64,000 nucleotides of DNA from Plotosus lineatus (GCA_024760905.1 CM045738.1:45120797-45184796); one strand, 5' to 3'. Shown: positions 43,591 through 56,318, numbered from the stretch's first letter. Made by a program: numbers and translations. The notes: generated by a model from the letters alone, not told the origin.

Positions 43591-46500
43591 AATAAATTTA
43601 ATCTGTTCCGAGGACGAGCTCATTAGATAATTGTTCCCACAAGAAATAACAAAATAGTGTATATTAAAGAGAAACGTGTCAAAACAAATTTCATAAGAAT
43701 AATTCATGTATATTAACAACAATAATAATTAATAATAAATGCGGGGAGGCGTGTATGACCCTGGGGAATATGTCTTTTTACCATACTGTACTAGAATTAA
43801 GTGAAATTGTACATCCATTACAGTAGTTGGCAGTGGTGTTCTCATTGTCGTGCTATGGTGTAGGGAAAAAGTACCGAGCAAATGATCTGACGTGCAGTAA
43901 ACACTTTATAGTCACGCCCCACGCACCCCAAGCTGAAAAGTTTGTGAGATGAAACAATTGTTCCCATAAGAAATAACAGAAAACCAATTAATCTGTTCCA
44001 ACCCCCTCACAAACTCGTATAACCTGACACAAACATGTATATTTGACATAATATATTTAAGATAAACATCTAACAATAAACATTTCACAATAATAACATA
44101 TGTACAGTAACATTAATAATAATGTAATTAGCAATAATAATAATAATAAAACAAGAATAAACAATCAGGCAATAAACAATACAGTAAGTGCGTCTGAATT
44201 TAAGAATAGCACTTAACATTAACTTACACCACTAATTTTTTTTTTTTACTTTTTATTTATTTATTTCATTTTTTACTGGTTTTAATGAAGCTCATTGGCA
44301 CGTATGACTCTGGGGAACATGCTTTTTTAACATAGTGGACCAGCCTTAAGTGTGATTGCGCATCCTCTACACCAGGTGGCAGTGGTGCTCTCACTGTGTT
44401 CCCATTAGTGTAGGGGAAAACGCACAGAGCAAACGATATGAAGTGCACTAAACACTATTTGTAGTCGTGAGCGGGGCGCAGAGCAGAAGACAAAGTGGTG
44501 GATGCTGAAAAAGAAGAGTGTCATGTTGTCTTCAAGGAGGAGTTGAAACAGGCTTTGGGTGGTCAGGATATGCTTCCGGATGACTGGACAACTACAGCAA
44601 ATGTGATCAGGGAGACAGGTAGGAGAGTACTTGGGGTGTTCTCTGGAAGGAATGTAGACAAGGAGACTTGGTGGTGGAATGAGGAAGTGCAGGAGTGTGT
44701 ACAAAGGAAGAGGTTAGCTAAGAAGAAGTGGGACATAGAGAGGACTGAAGAGAGTAAACAGGAGTACAGGAAGACACAGCGTAAGGCGAAGGTAGTGGTG
44801 TCAAAGGCCAAACAGAGGGCGTATGATGACTTGTATGATAGGTTGGACAGTAAGGAGGGAGAAAGTGATTTAAAGAAGAGGTGACCGTTGAGGACCAGGA
44901 AATAGCAAAGATTAGTAAGTGAGGAAGGCATTGAAGAGGATGAAGAGTGGAAAGGCAGTTGGTCCTGATGACATACCGGTGGAGGTATGGAAGTGTCTAG
45001 GAGAGGTAGCAGTCGATTTTCTGACAAGAACATTCAACAAGGTCTTAGAGAGTCAGAGGATGATGGAGGAATGGAGGAGGAGTGTGCTTGTGCCCATTTT
45101 TAAGATCAAGGGAGACGTTCAGAGTTGTGGCAACTACAGAGGGATAAAGTTGATGAGCCATACGATGAAGTTATGGGAAATACCGGAAACTAGACTAAGG
45201 GCAGAGGTCAGCATTTGTGAAAAACAGTTTGGTTTTATGTCAAGAACGAGCACCACAGATGCAGTGTTTGATTTTGAGGATGTTAATAGAGAAGTATAGA
45301 GAAGGTCAGACGGAGCTGCATTGTGCCTTTGTGGATCTGGAGAAAGCATATGACAGGGTGCCGAGAGAGTAACTGTGGTATTGCATGAGAAAGTCTGGAG
45401 TGGCAGAGAAGTATGTTAGAGTGGTGCAGGACATGTATGAGAGATGTAAGACAGTGGTGAGGTGTGCTGTCGGTGTGACAGAAGAGTTCAAGGTGGAGGT
45501 AGGACTGCATCAAGGGTCAGCTCTGGGTCATCAAGGGTCAGCGGGACAAGAGTTCAAGGTGGAGGTCAAGGGTCAGCTCTGAGTCCCTTCTTGTTAGCTA
45601 TGGTGATGGACAGGCTGGCAGATGAGGTTAGACAAGAATCTCCATGGACTATGATGTTTGCAGATGACATTGTGATCTGTAGTGAGCACAGAGAACAAGT
45701 GGAGGAAAATCTAGAGAGGTCGAGGTATGCCCTGGAAAGGAGAGTAATGAAGGTTAGCCCCAGCAAGACAGAATACATCGGTGTGAACGACAAGGACCCA
45801 AGAGGAACGGTGAGGTTACAGGGAGCAGAGATAAAGAAGGTGGAGGATTTTAAGTACTTAGGCTCAACAACCAAAGCAATGGAGAGTGTGGAAAAGAGGT
45901 GAAGAAGCCTGTGCAGGCAGGTTGGAATGACTTGAGAAAAGTGTCCAGTGTGATGTGTGATAGGACGGTATCAGCAAGAATACAAAAAGTGTACAATATG
46001 ATGATGAGGCCAGTGATGTTGTATGGTTTAGAAACAGTGGCACTGAGGAAAAGACAGGAGGCAGAGCTGGAGGTAGCAGAGATGAAAATGTTGGGGTTCT
46101 CTTTGGGAGTAACAAGGATGGATAGGATCAGGAATGAGTTCATCAGAGGAACAGCACATGTAAGAGGTTTGGAGACAAAGTCAGAGAGGCTAGATTGAGA
46201 TGGTTTGGACATGTACAGCGGAGGGATAGTGAGTATATTGGTGGTAGGATGCTGAGGCTGGAACTTCCAGGCAGAAAGCCTAGAGGAAGACCAAAGAGAA
46301 GATTTATGGATGTGGTGAAAGAGGACATGAAGGTCGTTCGTGTAAGAGAAGATGCACAGGATAGGGTGAAATAGAGACAGATGATTCGCTGTGGGGACCC
46401 TTGAAGGGAGCATCTGAACGGAAAAGAAGACGAGTCATGCGTGGGGCGCTGGGGGGGGTTGGTTCTTCCTATAGGGGGCATCACAGAATATAATTGAGAA

Positions 46501-46685
46501 GTAGTGCACAAGGCATTCTCGGAAGCGCGGAGGAATACATGCAGAAGTATACGAGACTAATCTTCCCGGAAAAGCCATTTCCCCAATCCAATTTGCTTGT
46601 TGGATGGGGTGGATTTTTGTTGGGATCAAAGCTTGTATCATGGAAAATTCGTTATAAAAGACACTAGTAAGTCAAGGTAACACTG
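43591..46685. mobile_element. Tigger-like family T1, compound copy split by an RTE insertion
   Basis: Left part repeats the T1 5' region twice (43591 onward and again from about 43921). The right end GTAAGTCAAGGTAACACTG is at 46685. An RTE LINE occupies 44480-46432. The left 5' tip is truncated. Confidence 0.7.
44480..46432 (+). pseudogene. RTE-clade LINE, 5'-truncated, with recognisable target duplication
   Basis: Starts in the linker (AEDKVVDAEKEECHVVFKEE), with MRKALKRMKSGKAVGPDDIP then VEVWKCLGEVAVDF, the RT N-terminal motif missing from the other copies. RT has VDLEKAYDRVPRE followed by a stop, an inserted duplication at 45525-45575 (GGTCATCAAGGGTCAGCG), and FADDIVICSEHRE. It ends near CGACCCTTGAAGGGAGC. 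Flanks 44463-44479 and 46433-46449 are similar 17-mers, interpreted as a diverged target-site duplication. Confidence 0.87.
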
Positions 46686-46750
46686 TATATATATATATGT
46701 ATATATGTATATGTATATATGTATATGTATATATGTATAATATATATATA

Positions 46751-46791
<41 letters not shown>

Positions 46792-46794
<3 letters not shown>

Positions 46795-46960
46795 AGTGGG
46801 GCCAATAAATATTGGGCAATGTAAAAATGTGCAAGTTCACTCATTTAAAAAGATAAGAGAGCTTTGTCATTTTCATCATAGATACACATCAAGCTTGAGA
46901 GACAGAATGTAAAAAAAATCCAGTAAGTCACATCGTATGATTTTTAAACAATTTAAAATT
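46792..46960. mobile_element. Terminal fragment of a DNA transposon (probably Tc1/mariner type)
   Basis: TACAGTGGGGCCAATAAATA begins the block, followed by GTGCAAGTTCACTCATTTAA and TTTTCATCATAGATACAC, wording typical of terminal repeats of common fish transposons. No other end is visible. Confidence 0.5.
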
Positions 46961-47180
46961 CTTACGAAAAGAATTTCAAAATTCAAACGCGCCAATCAAA
47001 ATTTCACATGATGCGCAAGTTGCTCTCTCATTGGCTGTCGCTCAAAATTCCGCACCGCTGGCCTCCCATTTGCTAGGAGGGATGACGCAGAACCAGAAGG
47101 ATACCTTAAAGTGGAAATACAGTGAGGATCTCTGATCTTTCAAACAAGTACTATAATTCCGCTTTAAATAAAACATCCTG

Positions 47181-47233
<53 letters not shown>

Positions 47234-47503
47234 AAGAGAGAGTGAGAGAGAGAAGGAAGCTTAACTCTGTAGTTTTTAGTTTAGTTTTTCAAGTTGTTTA
47301 ATTCAGTAAATCTTTAATAAATGTGGCGCATTTGAGCTCATCTGGAATTCCGATCCCTCAAGGAATCAAGTTAAAGTTTGCACTTCCGATCTGTCAAGCA
47401 GGGAATGCTCTTTGAATTCCAAGTCTTGTGGGCGTGGCCAGCAGCGCTACAATAAACATTTAATATGTATACAATATACATTTGTACTGTGTCTGTCTGT
47501 GTC

Positions 47504-47536
<33 letters not shown>

Positions 47537-47836
47537 TGTGTGTGTGTGTGTGTGTTAATAAAAAATGTTTAATAATGGTTTAATTAATAAATATGTTAAT
47601 AAAATAGTTTTATATGTTAATAAAATGTTTAAATGGTTTAACAAATACTTTTGTTAAAAAACTTTTAACACATATTTCATCCAAAAATTGCTGTACTTTT
47701 ATCATTTTTAAAGGGTCTTTGGAGCCTTGGAACGAATCAGGTGTTTAACATGTAAAATGCGACCCCTACTGGTGAAAGTCCCGCGTTACGAAAAAGGCAC
47801 TGGAACGGATTCATTTCGTAAATCGTGGGCCGACTG
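46961..47836 (+). mobile_element. Tigger-like MITE family T4, left-truncated
   Basis: Shares, in inverse orientation to 48344-49059, the blocks CAATCAAAATTTCACA, GAGCTCATCTGGAATTCCGA and GGGCGTGGCC. The right end GTGGGCCGACTG is intact and followed by TATA. Contains its own (GT)n(GA)n. Confidence 0.7.
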
Positions 47837-47840
47837 TATA

Positions 47841-48291
47841 CAGGGATCCCTTGCTAATCGCCCTTCAATTCATGCAGCCTCAGTGCATTGCAGTTTTTTT
47901 TTTTTCCATATTCATCGAAATTGAAGAAGAATAGGGGACATAGTTAAGGAAAATGCTGTAAAATAAGGCCAATTATGCAACAAAAAAAAAACTTAAACAT
48001 AAAAACAATCCAATACCCCCCAACAAAACTACTTACATTTTTATGTGAGGTGCACATCTGTGTGTGCGCGCGCATGTGTGTATTTATATTTTATTTACAT
48101 CTTATGCATTATTCTTGAGTGTTTAATTGTTATTATAAGTAATCGCAACATTGAATATGTATTTTTGAGATTATATACACATACTTGTACGTATACATCA
48201 GTGGGGGGGGGGGTGTCGATCCTACTTTACGGAATTCGGCAATTGCGGGGGATCTCGGTCCCAATTAATCGCGAAAAGCGAGGGATCCCTG
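47841..48291. mobile_element. MITE family T3
   Basis: From CAGGGATCCCTTGCTAATCG to AAAAGCGAGGGATCCCTG, inserted directly at the TA next to the T4 copy. Confidence 0.8.
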
Positions 48292-48343
48292 TGTGTGAGT
48301 GTGTGTGTATGTATGTATATATATCTATATATGTATATGTATA

Positions 48344-48539
48344 CAGTCAGCTCCCAACTTACGAAATTAATCCGTTCCAGAGCCCTTTTTGTATAGCGGG
48401 AATGTCGTAAGTAGGGGTCGCAGCTTACATGTTAAACACATAATTCGCTCCAAGGCTTAAACCTTTTAAACATTTTATTAACATATTAAACCATTTTATT
48501 AACATATTTATTAATTAAACTGTTATTAAACATTTTTAT

Positions 48540-48588
<49 letters not shown>

Positions 48589-48629
48589 TACATCTCTCTC
48601 ACTCTCTTTTCTCTCTCTCTCTTTCTGTG

Positions 48630-48661
<32 letters not shown>

Positions 48662-49059
48662 TGTGGGCCACGCCCACAAGATGTGGAATTCAAAGTGCAT
48701 TCCCTGCATGACAAACTCCACTTTAATTTGATTCCTTGAGGGATCGGAATTCCAGATGAGCTCAAATGCGCCCACATTTATTAAACATTTACTGAATTAA
48801 AACAACTTAAAAACTAAACTAAAAACTAAGAAGCTTCCTTCTGTCTCTCTCTGGGAGGCCAGCGGGGCGGAATGTTGAGAGACAGCCAATGAGAGAGCAA
48901 CTCGCACGTCGTGTGAAATTTTGATTGGCACGTTTGAATTTTGAATTTCTTTTCATAAGAGGGGGTTGTTTCGTATCTCGGGGACGGAAACTCGGGAAAA
49001 TGGTTTTCGTAACCCGGAGATTTCGTACACAGGGGTCTTCGTAAGTTGGGGGCCGACTG
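48344..49059 (-). mobile_element. Tigger-like MITE family T4, complete
   Basis: Ends CAGTCAGCTCCCAACTTACG and CGTAAGTTGGGGGCCGACTG flanked by TA/TA. Contains microsatellites and no transposase. Confidence 0.8.
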
Positions 49060-49077
49060 TATGTGTGTTTACACATT

Positions 49078-49115
<38 letters not shown>

Positions 49116-49284
49116 TCTGCACGCACACACACTGACGATTACAATAATATGACTGAAGACACAGGATGTAAGTAACTTGAAGAATTACAGAGATGTTTTT
49201 CCTGTTTAGAAACAACACTTGTTGCCGTTGTTATTATTATTTTTTTTACTATTATTACTATTATTATTATTATTATTATGATTA

Positions 49285-49907
49285 CAGTGGTACCTCACCG
49301 TACGAAATTAATCCGTTCCAGAAGTGCTTTCATAACCTGATTTTTCATAAGTTGAGCCGCAGTTTACATGTAAAAGGCCTGATTTGTTCCAAGGCCCCCA
49401 ATACTACCCCCTAAACCCTTTAAAAATGATAAAAGTATACTGTACCTTTTAAGGCCTCCTGCTTCAATATTGTACCGATGGTAGACGGGTTTGGCCATAT
49501 TCCTTTGCGATATCACAACAGTACCTCTGTCCTTTACACGTGTTAGAACTCCGTGACGAACAATGGGTCAAAGGCACACAAAAACCATCATGTGTATCAT
49601 GGAGATGCAGCTCCATAATAGCCAATGGGAGGGAACTGCGTCATGGGTATTCTGGAGATGCAGCTCCCTCATAGCCAATGGGAGGCCAGAGCGGCGGGAT
49701 GTTGGGAGATAGCCAATGGGAGGCCGGCAGGGCGGGACTTTGGGAGATAGCCAATGTTAGAGCAACTCACACATTGTTTGAACTTTTGAGATGGCGGGTT
49801 TCGTAATGTGAATTTGTTTCGTATCTAGAAACGGAAATTTTAGGTAAATGTGTTTCGTAACCTGGATTTTTTGTTTTTTGGGTCTGTTGTAAGGTGAGGT
49901 ACCACTG
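49285..49907. mobile_element. Tigger-like MITE family T5 inside an (ATT)n array
   Basis: Ends CAGTGGTACCTCACCGTACG and TAAGGTGAGGTACCACTG, TA on both sides, and ATT/TTA repeats on both outer flanks. Internal near-repeats of ATAGCCAATGGGAGG occur three times. Confidence 0.82.
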
Positions 49908-49927
49908 TATTATTATTATTATTATTG

Positions 49928-50131
49928 AGGCATGTCAAAGAACCATTGCTGACTTTTGTAAAGTGGAGCTACCTAGCTGTCGGCGTGTTTCTGTCCCTCG
50001 CTAAAGGGTTGTGTCAAGAAGGGCATTCAACGTAAAAACCTACGCCAAATCAAACATGCAAATCAGATGATTCACTGTGGCGACCACTGAAAAAGGGAAC
50101 AGCTGAAAGGAAAAGAAGAAGACTGATGCGT
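49928..50131 (+). mobile_element. SINE family S1, 3' part
   Basis: Starts in the body (GTCAAAGAACCATTGCTGAC) and ends GTGGCGACCACTGAAAAAGG and GAACAGCTGAAAGGAAAAGA. The tail is almost identical to the RTE LINE tail. Confidence 0.85.
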
Positions 50132-50798
50132 CTTTATAACCACACTGCTCTTCTCTTTCTATCTCTCTCACACACACACACTTGAAATAACCACTGCATC
50201 CCATAACATAACCCTACTGGAACAGTGCATGTGTTTTTCTATATAGTTTTTATGTTTGCTGTAAGTGAGTCTCCTTCTAAAGCGATAAAAAGATTGTGAG
50301 ATGAGAGAAGGTGAAAAAATACAAACTCGCATCCTGTTTAAACAACTCATCCACATTTAAAGTAGGCCGTTGACACCTCACCAGCACATTATAACTCAAT
50401 ATGAAGGAGGTTTGATGTGAAAATCGCTCCTGATTAACCCGGTGCTTTCCAGAGCAGCGCCCCCTGTGTGTAGGAACGGCTGCTGTCTGCTCTTTTGTGC
50501 CCCACTCGGGTACAGTGGTGAGGATTTGTAATTTATCCCACATTAACACTGCGAGGTAAAGGGAACCTGAGATCCTCACTTCCTCGCAGGACTGACGGGA
50601 AAATGGAAGATGAAAATTACATTAACTGAAGTAATTCTGAGGATTAATTTGATTGATTGATTGATTGATCATTTTTCATTCATTACGTTTATCTTCAACA
50701 TTTCCATTAATGTTAAAAAGATCAATATTCTGATTGCTGATTGTCCTGCAGATAAACATGCCATGAATGTCTGTTCAACATATGGGTTGTCCTGGTTA

Positions 50799-50839
<41 letters not shown>

Positions 50840-50885
50840 GTTACAGTCAAGTCCAAAGGTCGACTTCATCTGTTGTTTCCAAATA
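50132..50885. other. slc9a8 intron 4, unassigned, with (CA)n at 50798-50838
   Basis: No exon or element recognised. Confidence 0.45.
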
Positions 50886-51350
50886 CAGGGATCCCTCGTT
50901 ACTCCGTGCTTCAATTCATGCAGCTTCAATGCACCGTGTTTATTTTCTTAAATATTCATCAAATTAAAAAAATAAGGAAATAAAGGAAGAATAGGGGAAA
51001 AGTTAAGGAAAATGCCACAAAACAATGTCAATTATACAAAAAACAAAGGACCGAACAAACAAAAAACAACCCAAAACCTCCCATCAAAACCGTACATTGT
51101 TGTAAGGTACGCATCTGAGTGTGTGACGCGCAGCCGCGCCTGTATGTGTGTATTTATATTTTATTTACATCTTATGTATTAGTTTTAAATGTTTAATTGT
51201 TATTAGAAGCATTTATAGCATTGAATATGTATGTATTGATATTATATACACATCAGTCGGGGGGGGGGGGGGGTCGATCCTACTTCGCGGGATTCGGTGG
51301 TCGCGGGGGGATCTCAGTCCCAGTTAACTGCGGAAAGTGAGAGATGCCTG
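50886..51350. mobile_element. MITE family T3
   Basis: From CAGGGATCCCTCGTTACTCC to AAAGTGAGAGATGCCTG, TA outside. Contains the ACAACCCAAAACCTCCC block and a G-run. Confidence 0.8.
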
Positions 51351-51471
51351 TACAGTGACACAGACAAGTCCAGATGATGTAAATCATTTGGAGAAGTGAA
51401 TAAATTGTATTCATGTTTAGAAGCAGCACCTGTATTATTATGGGATGTCCTTCAACCACACTGCTTTTTTC

Positions 51472-51508
<37 letters not shown>

Positions 51509-51970
51509 ATGCTTTCTGTTTCTTTCTCTTACTCTCTCTCTCTTTCTCTCTCCCTTTCCTTCTCTCTCTTACTGTCTGTCTGTCATTCACTCTCTCTGTC
51601 TCTCTCTCTCTGACATAGTATGTGTGTGTCTCACACTGTCTGTCTGTCTTGCACACAAAGAAAAACTATAAAGTTTAAGAATGAATTACAAATTTATTCA
51701 ACAACATTCATGGCCGTCATTTAATCATTAAATAATTAAGTAATTTCTTGATCTTTAAACATAAATTTCTGCACAGTTGCTTTAAAAGTATTAAAATTTC
51801 TATAAAATGAGTAAATTTGGGATTAAGAACATAATTGAATCGGTTTCCTGTCACGATAAAATCTCTAATAAACCGATATTGAATTGTACTGACTGACAGC
51901 TGTGTGTTGTTGGAAAGAAAATTCATCACCACCTTCTGACCAATCAGAATCCAGAGTTTGAAAGCGACAT

Positions 51971-52369
51971 AGTCTTCTTCTTTTCCGTTCAGCTGTTCCC
52001 TTCAGGGGTCACCACAGCGAATCATCTGCCCCCATCCACATGGAAGTCATATTAATGATTTGCATATTCGACTTGGCATAGGTTTTTACGTCGGATGCCA
52101 TTCCTGACACACCCCTTTAGCAAGGGGCGGAAACACACTGACGGCTTTGCAGCTCCTCTTGTCGGGGGTCAGCAATGGTTCTTTTACACGAACCTCTCAC
52201 CATAGACAGTGAGAGACATGGCCGGCCTTTGATAACCCAATTAGCACCACTGGGGGGACAGCAGTGACAACCTTGTGGAGAGTGGGACTCGACTCGAACC
52301 CCCAACCTTAGGATCAGAGATCCAGCGGCCTTTACGACCACTGCCCTCCACCAGGCCTCCACTACCCCT
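51971..52369 (-). mobile_element. SINE family S1 with target duplication
   Basis: Tail complement CTTTTCCGTTCAGCTGTTCC and CTTCAGGGGTCACCACAGCG at left equals the RTE 3' end. Head at right. Flanked by TTTGAAAGCGACAT (51957-51970) and TTTGAAAGCGATGTA (52370-52384). Confidence 0.87.
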
Positions 52370-52699
52370 TTTGAAAGCGATGTAATGTTTGTTAAATATA
52401 GTAAATTAATTAATTAAACAATTAATAAAAGGCTGCAGTTGTTTTGTGACCTTTATTTCCTGATCTTTTGTGAGATTATAAAGAGCCCAACGCTGGCTTA
52501 TGGTGAACTTGGACATCCTCCCAGACTTTGTGAGACAGAGAGAGATTTGTGGTGCACTTCAGTGGCCTGATTCTCTCAGCGCTTCTTCACAACATTGTAT
52601 TTTTATCCAGAACATTCCAGACCCTGATTGAGTTCCTGTGTCTGTTTCCCATCACATAACAGTACTGGGAAATGTCACTCCGGTTGCCATGGATACCAT

Positions 52700-53340
52700 T
52701 TGAGAAAAGTTTTTTTTTCTTTTTTTCAAAATGGTTATCACGTTATTCCAGCTTCGCTTGTTTATTTTACAAGAACCGCTGAAGAAGAGCTTGACAAATT
52801 TTAATTTTCAATTCCGTTTTATTTGTAAAGTACTTTTATTATCGACCCTGTCACAGGTACGTTTACATCATAGAAACAAACTACGTAAAAAAAATGTCAA
52901 CGTTTCTTCTGTAGACTTCATACGTCCCGAATGAACACGCCTGTGGCGACGGTGGCAAGGAAAAACACCCTGCGATAGCACGAGGAAGAAACCTTGAGAA
53001 GAACCAGATTAAAAAGGGAAACCCGTCCTCATCTGGACAGAACCAGATAAAAACACAGCGCACGTCGTAGAGACGTCACTGAAGGTGAACATGAACTCTG
53101 GACGGAGATCTTCAAACTGGAAAGGGAATTTGAATCTTTTGAGTGAAACAGTTTATATCTCCAGCAGTGGAAAATCATCTTCACAGTTTCTGAGTGTAGA
53201 CTTTGGTCCGTGTGGATCACCAGCAGCAGGAGCGAAGAGCTTCGAAGGCCAGAACTACAACCAGTAGTAGCAGCAGATCAATGAAAGGGGCGCCAATACT
53301 TTTACTCGAGCCGGCATTTTTGTGAAAATGAAATAAATAT
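52700..53340. repeat. Degenerate dispersed fish repeat
   Basis: Phrases such as GGCAAGGAAAAACACCCTGC, AGGAAGAAACCTTGAGAAGA and GGGAAACCCGTCCTCATCTG are common repetitive wording in fish genomes, and TTCCGTTTTATTTGTAAAGT precedes them. The element class is not assigned. Confidence 0.4.
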
Positions 53341-53694
53341 ATAAAATAGAAACCCCCACCATGATGAGATTTTACTGAAGTGAAACCAAATGAAATTCTT
53401 CCAAACACTTCCAGAAAATGATTAAAACAATTAAGGACACATTACAGCGACGCCTTTCATTTAATTTGTGGTGAAATTGTTGAGTTTTTCAGAAAGATGC
53501 AGAAATAAATTGAGATGTTTTTGTGGTTTCTGAACACCAGTGTTCACTGTGATTTCTGGTAGAAAGCGGGGCGAAATATATTCCGCACCAATCAGTGATC
53601 TGCACTGGGTTTTCATAAACCACGCCCACTTTCCATATTTGGTCTCGAGTTTCTGAACAATGTTGGTAGGATTCTAGACAGTATACATGTTAGT

Positions 53695-53864
53695 TGGTGT
53701 GTGTGTGTGTGTGTGTGTGTGTGAGTGTGAGTGTGCACGTGCACGTGCACGTGCATGCTGTGGTTTGAGTAGGATATTAAGGGCACTTGCTCCCAGGAGG
53801 CACATGCGGACATTTTAAAACAGGACACACACCAGTAGCACGACATAACTTTAAAGGAGTGTGT

Positions 53865-53915
<51 letters not shown>

Positions 53916-53989
53916 TGCACTATAGTGTATATGAGTTATATACCAGCATCTGTCTGTGTATTACAGGTGGACTGGACTGAGAGATAGAG

Positions 53990-54035
<46 letters not shown>

Positions 54036-54153
54036 ACACAGATGGGTGTCTCTTCAGGCTGATTTTCCACACCACATGGTTATTCATGTATTCTGCCCTA
54101 ATAAACACAATCTGTCAGTGCTGAATCTATGAAATGGAAACACACACATTTAA

Positions 54154-54196
<43 letters not shown>

Positions 54197-54197
54197 G
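53695..54197. repeat. Four (GT)n arrays with a (GTGCAC)n block
   Basis: GT arrays at 53697-53722, 53859-53911, 53993-54032 and 54158-54194. At 53733-53757 is a GTGCAC hexamer repeat, which is self-complementary and full of CACGTG E-boxes. Confidence 0.9.
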
Positions 54198-54483
54198 AGA
54201 CTATTTGGTATATGATCTCAGAAGGATGAATAAATCCCAGCATTGATGCTGTGGTGATATTTTTTTTTTTTCTCACAACGGAAACACACCAGCTGTTATT
54301 TTAAATTTTAAGTCTCGTGCACACTCGCGGACTTGGAGTCGAGTTGTTCGTGCACTCTGCGAAGTCAGAACGTGGTTCTTGAATCCATCTGTGTTCCAGA
54401 CTGATTTCTAATTTGAATTTTAACTTTAGCGTTGTTTGTGGTCCGCTGGTACTGAGTGGGAACGGCGTCTCTTCCCAACAAGA

Positions 54484-54806
54484 GGATGTTCATTCATCCA
54501 TTCAGTTTCTGAACCACTTAATCCTGATTGAAGCTGCAGGGAGGCTAGCGCCCATCACAACCGACTCCGGCAAAGGCAGAGTACACCCTGAACAGCTCGT
54601 CGGGCCACCGCAGGGCAGAAACACGCTGACGGCTATGCAGCTCCTCTTGTAGAAAGTCAGCAATGGTTCTTTTACATGAACCTCCACCACAGACAGTGAG
54701 AGGCACGGTGCGCCTTTCATAGCCCAGTTAGTGGCACTGAGGGGACAGTGGTGATGAAACCTTAGGATCAGTGACAGCACCTTTACCACCGGCCCACCAC
54801 TGGCCC
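54484..54806 (-). mobile_element. SINE family S1b, 130 bp upstream of slc9a8 exon 5
   Basis: Same head and body as S1, with the GACGAGCTGTTCAGGGTGTA tail. Degenerate B-box. It lies close to the exon 5 branch-site region. Confidence 0.78.
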
Positions 54807-54935
54807 ACTTTATGAATGTATAGAAGAGTAAATAAAGATGTTTTAGTATTTTTCTATAATTTTTTTTTACTAATATCTCTTCTCTTTTCTCCTCTTGTGT
54901 GTGTGTGTGTGTGTGTGTGTATGCGTGTGTGTCAG

Positions 54936-55019
54936 GAAGAGGAAATGTTCAGGCCCAACATGTTCTTCCTCCTGCTGCTGCCTCCCATCATCTTTGAATC
55001 AGGATACTCACTTCATAAA
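54936..55019 (+). CDS. slc9a8: slc9a8 exon 5: amiloride-site helix FFLLLLPPI
   Basis: 84 nt, residues 181-208, EEEMFRPNM then FFLLLLPPI (190-198) and IFESGYSLHK. FFLLLLPPI is the NHE-family motif associated with amiloride binding and transport. The acceptor (GTGTCAG) is immediately preceded by (GT)n rather than a normal pyrimidine tract. The donor is AAA|GTAAAG, phase 0. Intron 4 before it is 17.4 kb. Confidence 0.95.
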
Positions 55020-55400
55020 GTAAAGATCTCACATTTTATTTTCGAACAGAGTCATCACTCAGACGTTCTCCTTATTTAAATATCAGGATTCTTCTTTCAT
55101 TTATTACTTCAATTAAATTCATTTTCATATTCGAATGCATAGAATTTTGTCATGTATTAGACACGCCCATTATTTTTACATGTCCTCGCCAAGTCCTTTA
55201 TTTCTCAACACTCACACTGTTATTATCTACACACTCAATACTGCATCCACCCATCTGTCTCTATCCATCTCTCTATCCATCTCTCTATCCATCCATCCAT
55301 CTGTATGTCACTATTTATCTAGCCGTTTAGCCCTTTGTGTGTCTGTCAATCTATTAATGTATCTGTCCATCCATTAGTCTGTTTATCTATCCCTCTATCT

Positions 55401-55440
<40 letters not shown>

Positions 55441-55514
55441 GCATGGTTAGATGTTTTGTTAGTGTGAATGAAAGAAGAGGATGATGGGAACATCTCTGAT
55501 GTCACTTGTTTTAG

Positions 55515-55616
55515 GGAAACTTCTTCCAAAACATTGGCTCCATCACCTTATTCGCAGTCATCGGGACGGCTATCTCCGCCTTCATTGTCGGGGGAGGGAT
55601 CTACTTCCTGGGACAG
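55515..55616 (+). CDS. slc9a8: slc9a8 exon 6: GNFFQNIGSITLFAV...GGGIYFLGQ
   Basis: 102 nt, 34 codons (residues 209-242), phase 0 at both ends. It encodes a membrane helix with the Gly-rich VGGGIYFLG end typical of NHE8. Acceptor TGTTTTAG, donor CAG|GTACGC. A (CT)n tract sits about 75 bp upstream of the acceptor. Confidence 0.95.
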
Positions 55617-55903
55617 GTACGCCTTTTATATCTCATTATTTACACTCCGATTTATTCATTTCTTTTTTAGAATCATGCCATGCTCTCTTTATCTTTCTCC
55701 ATGATATGTAAATGTTTTATATGTTCCCCCTGAGCAACAATAAACACACACACAATTAATCATATTTAAATTTACTGATTTCACATACACATTTATTTAT
55801 TTATTTTTAGATTGAACTAATACTTTTTAATCTGTTATTTTTATATGATAATATGTGTGAATATTCACATTAATAATCTGCGGTGGCGATCAGGACGTGA
55901 GGT

Positions 55904-55937
<34 letters not shown>

Positions 55938-56318
55938 ATCTCTATTGTCTGTCAGTAATGAGCTGTACAGAAGGTATATTTTTGGACTTCTCTCAGGAGG
56001 TTCTTTTCCAGTGCAGGATGGCGTAGCAGGGCGTCAGTACAGGCACACAGAGACAGATGGCTTACGGTCAGTAATTGTATACCTGGATACGCAGTGTGCC
56101 GAAGGGATGCGATGCCACCTTGGTGTATTGAAATCATGTGTGTGTGTATAAAAGGTTCCCATGACAGTAAAGCTTTTGCTTCGCATGAATAAATAAATTA
56201 AATAAATCAATTTCCAGCAGCTCCATCACACGCTAATTAAAATAAATAAATAAATAAATAAAAAAAATTACAACTGAACTTTGTGCTTATCTCTCAATAC
56301 TTTTTTATACTTATACAT

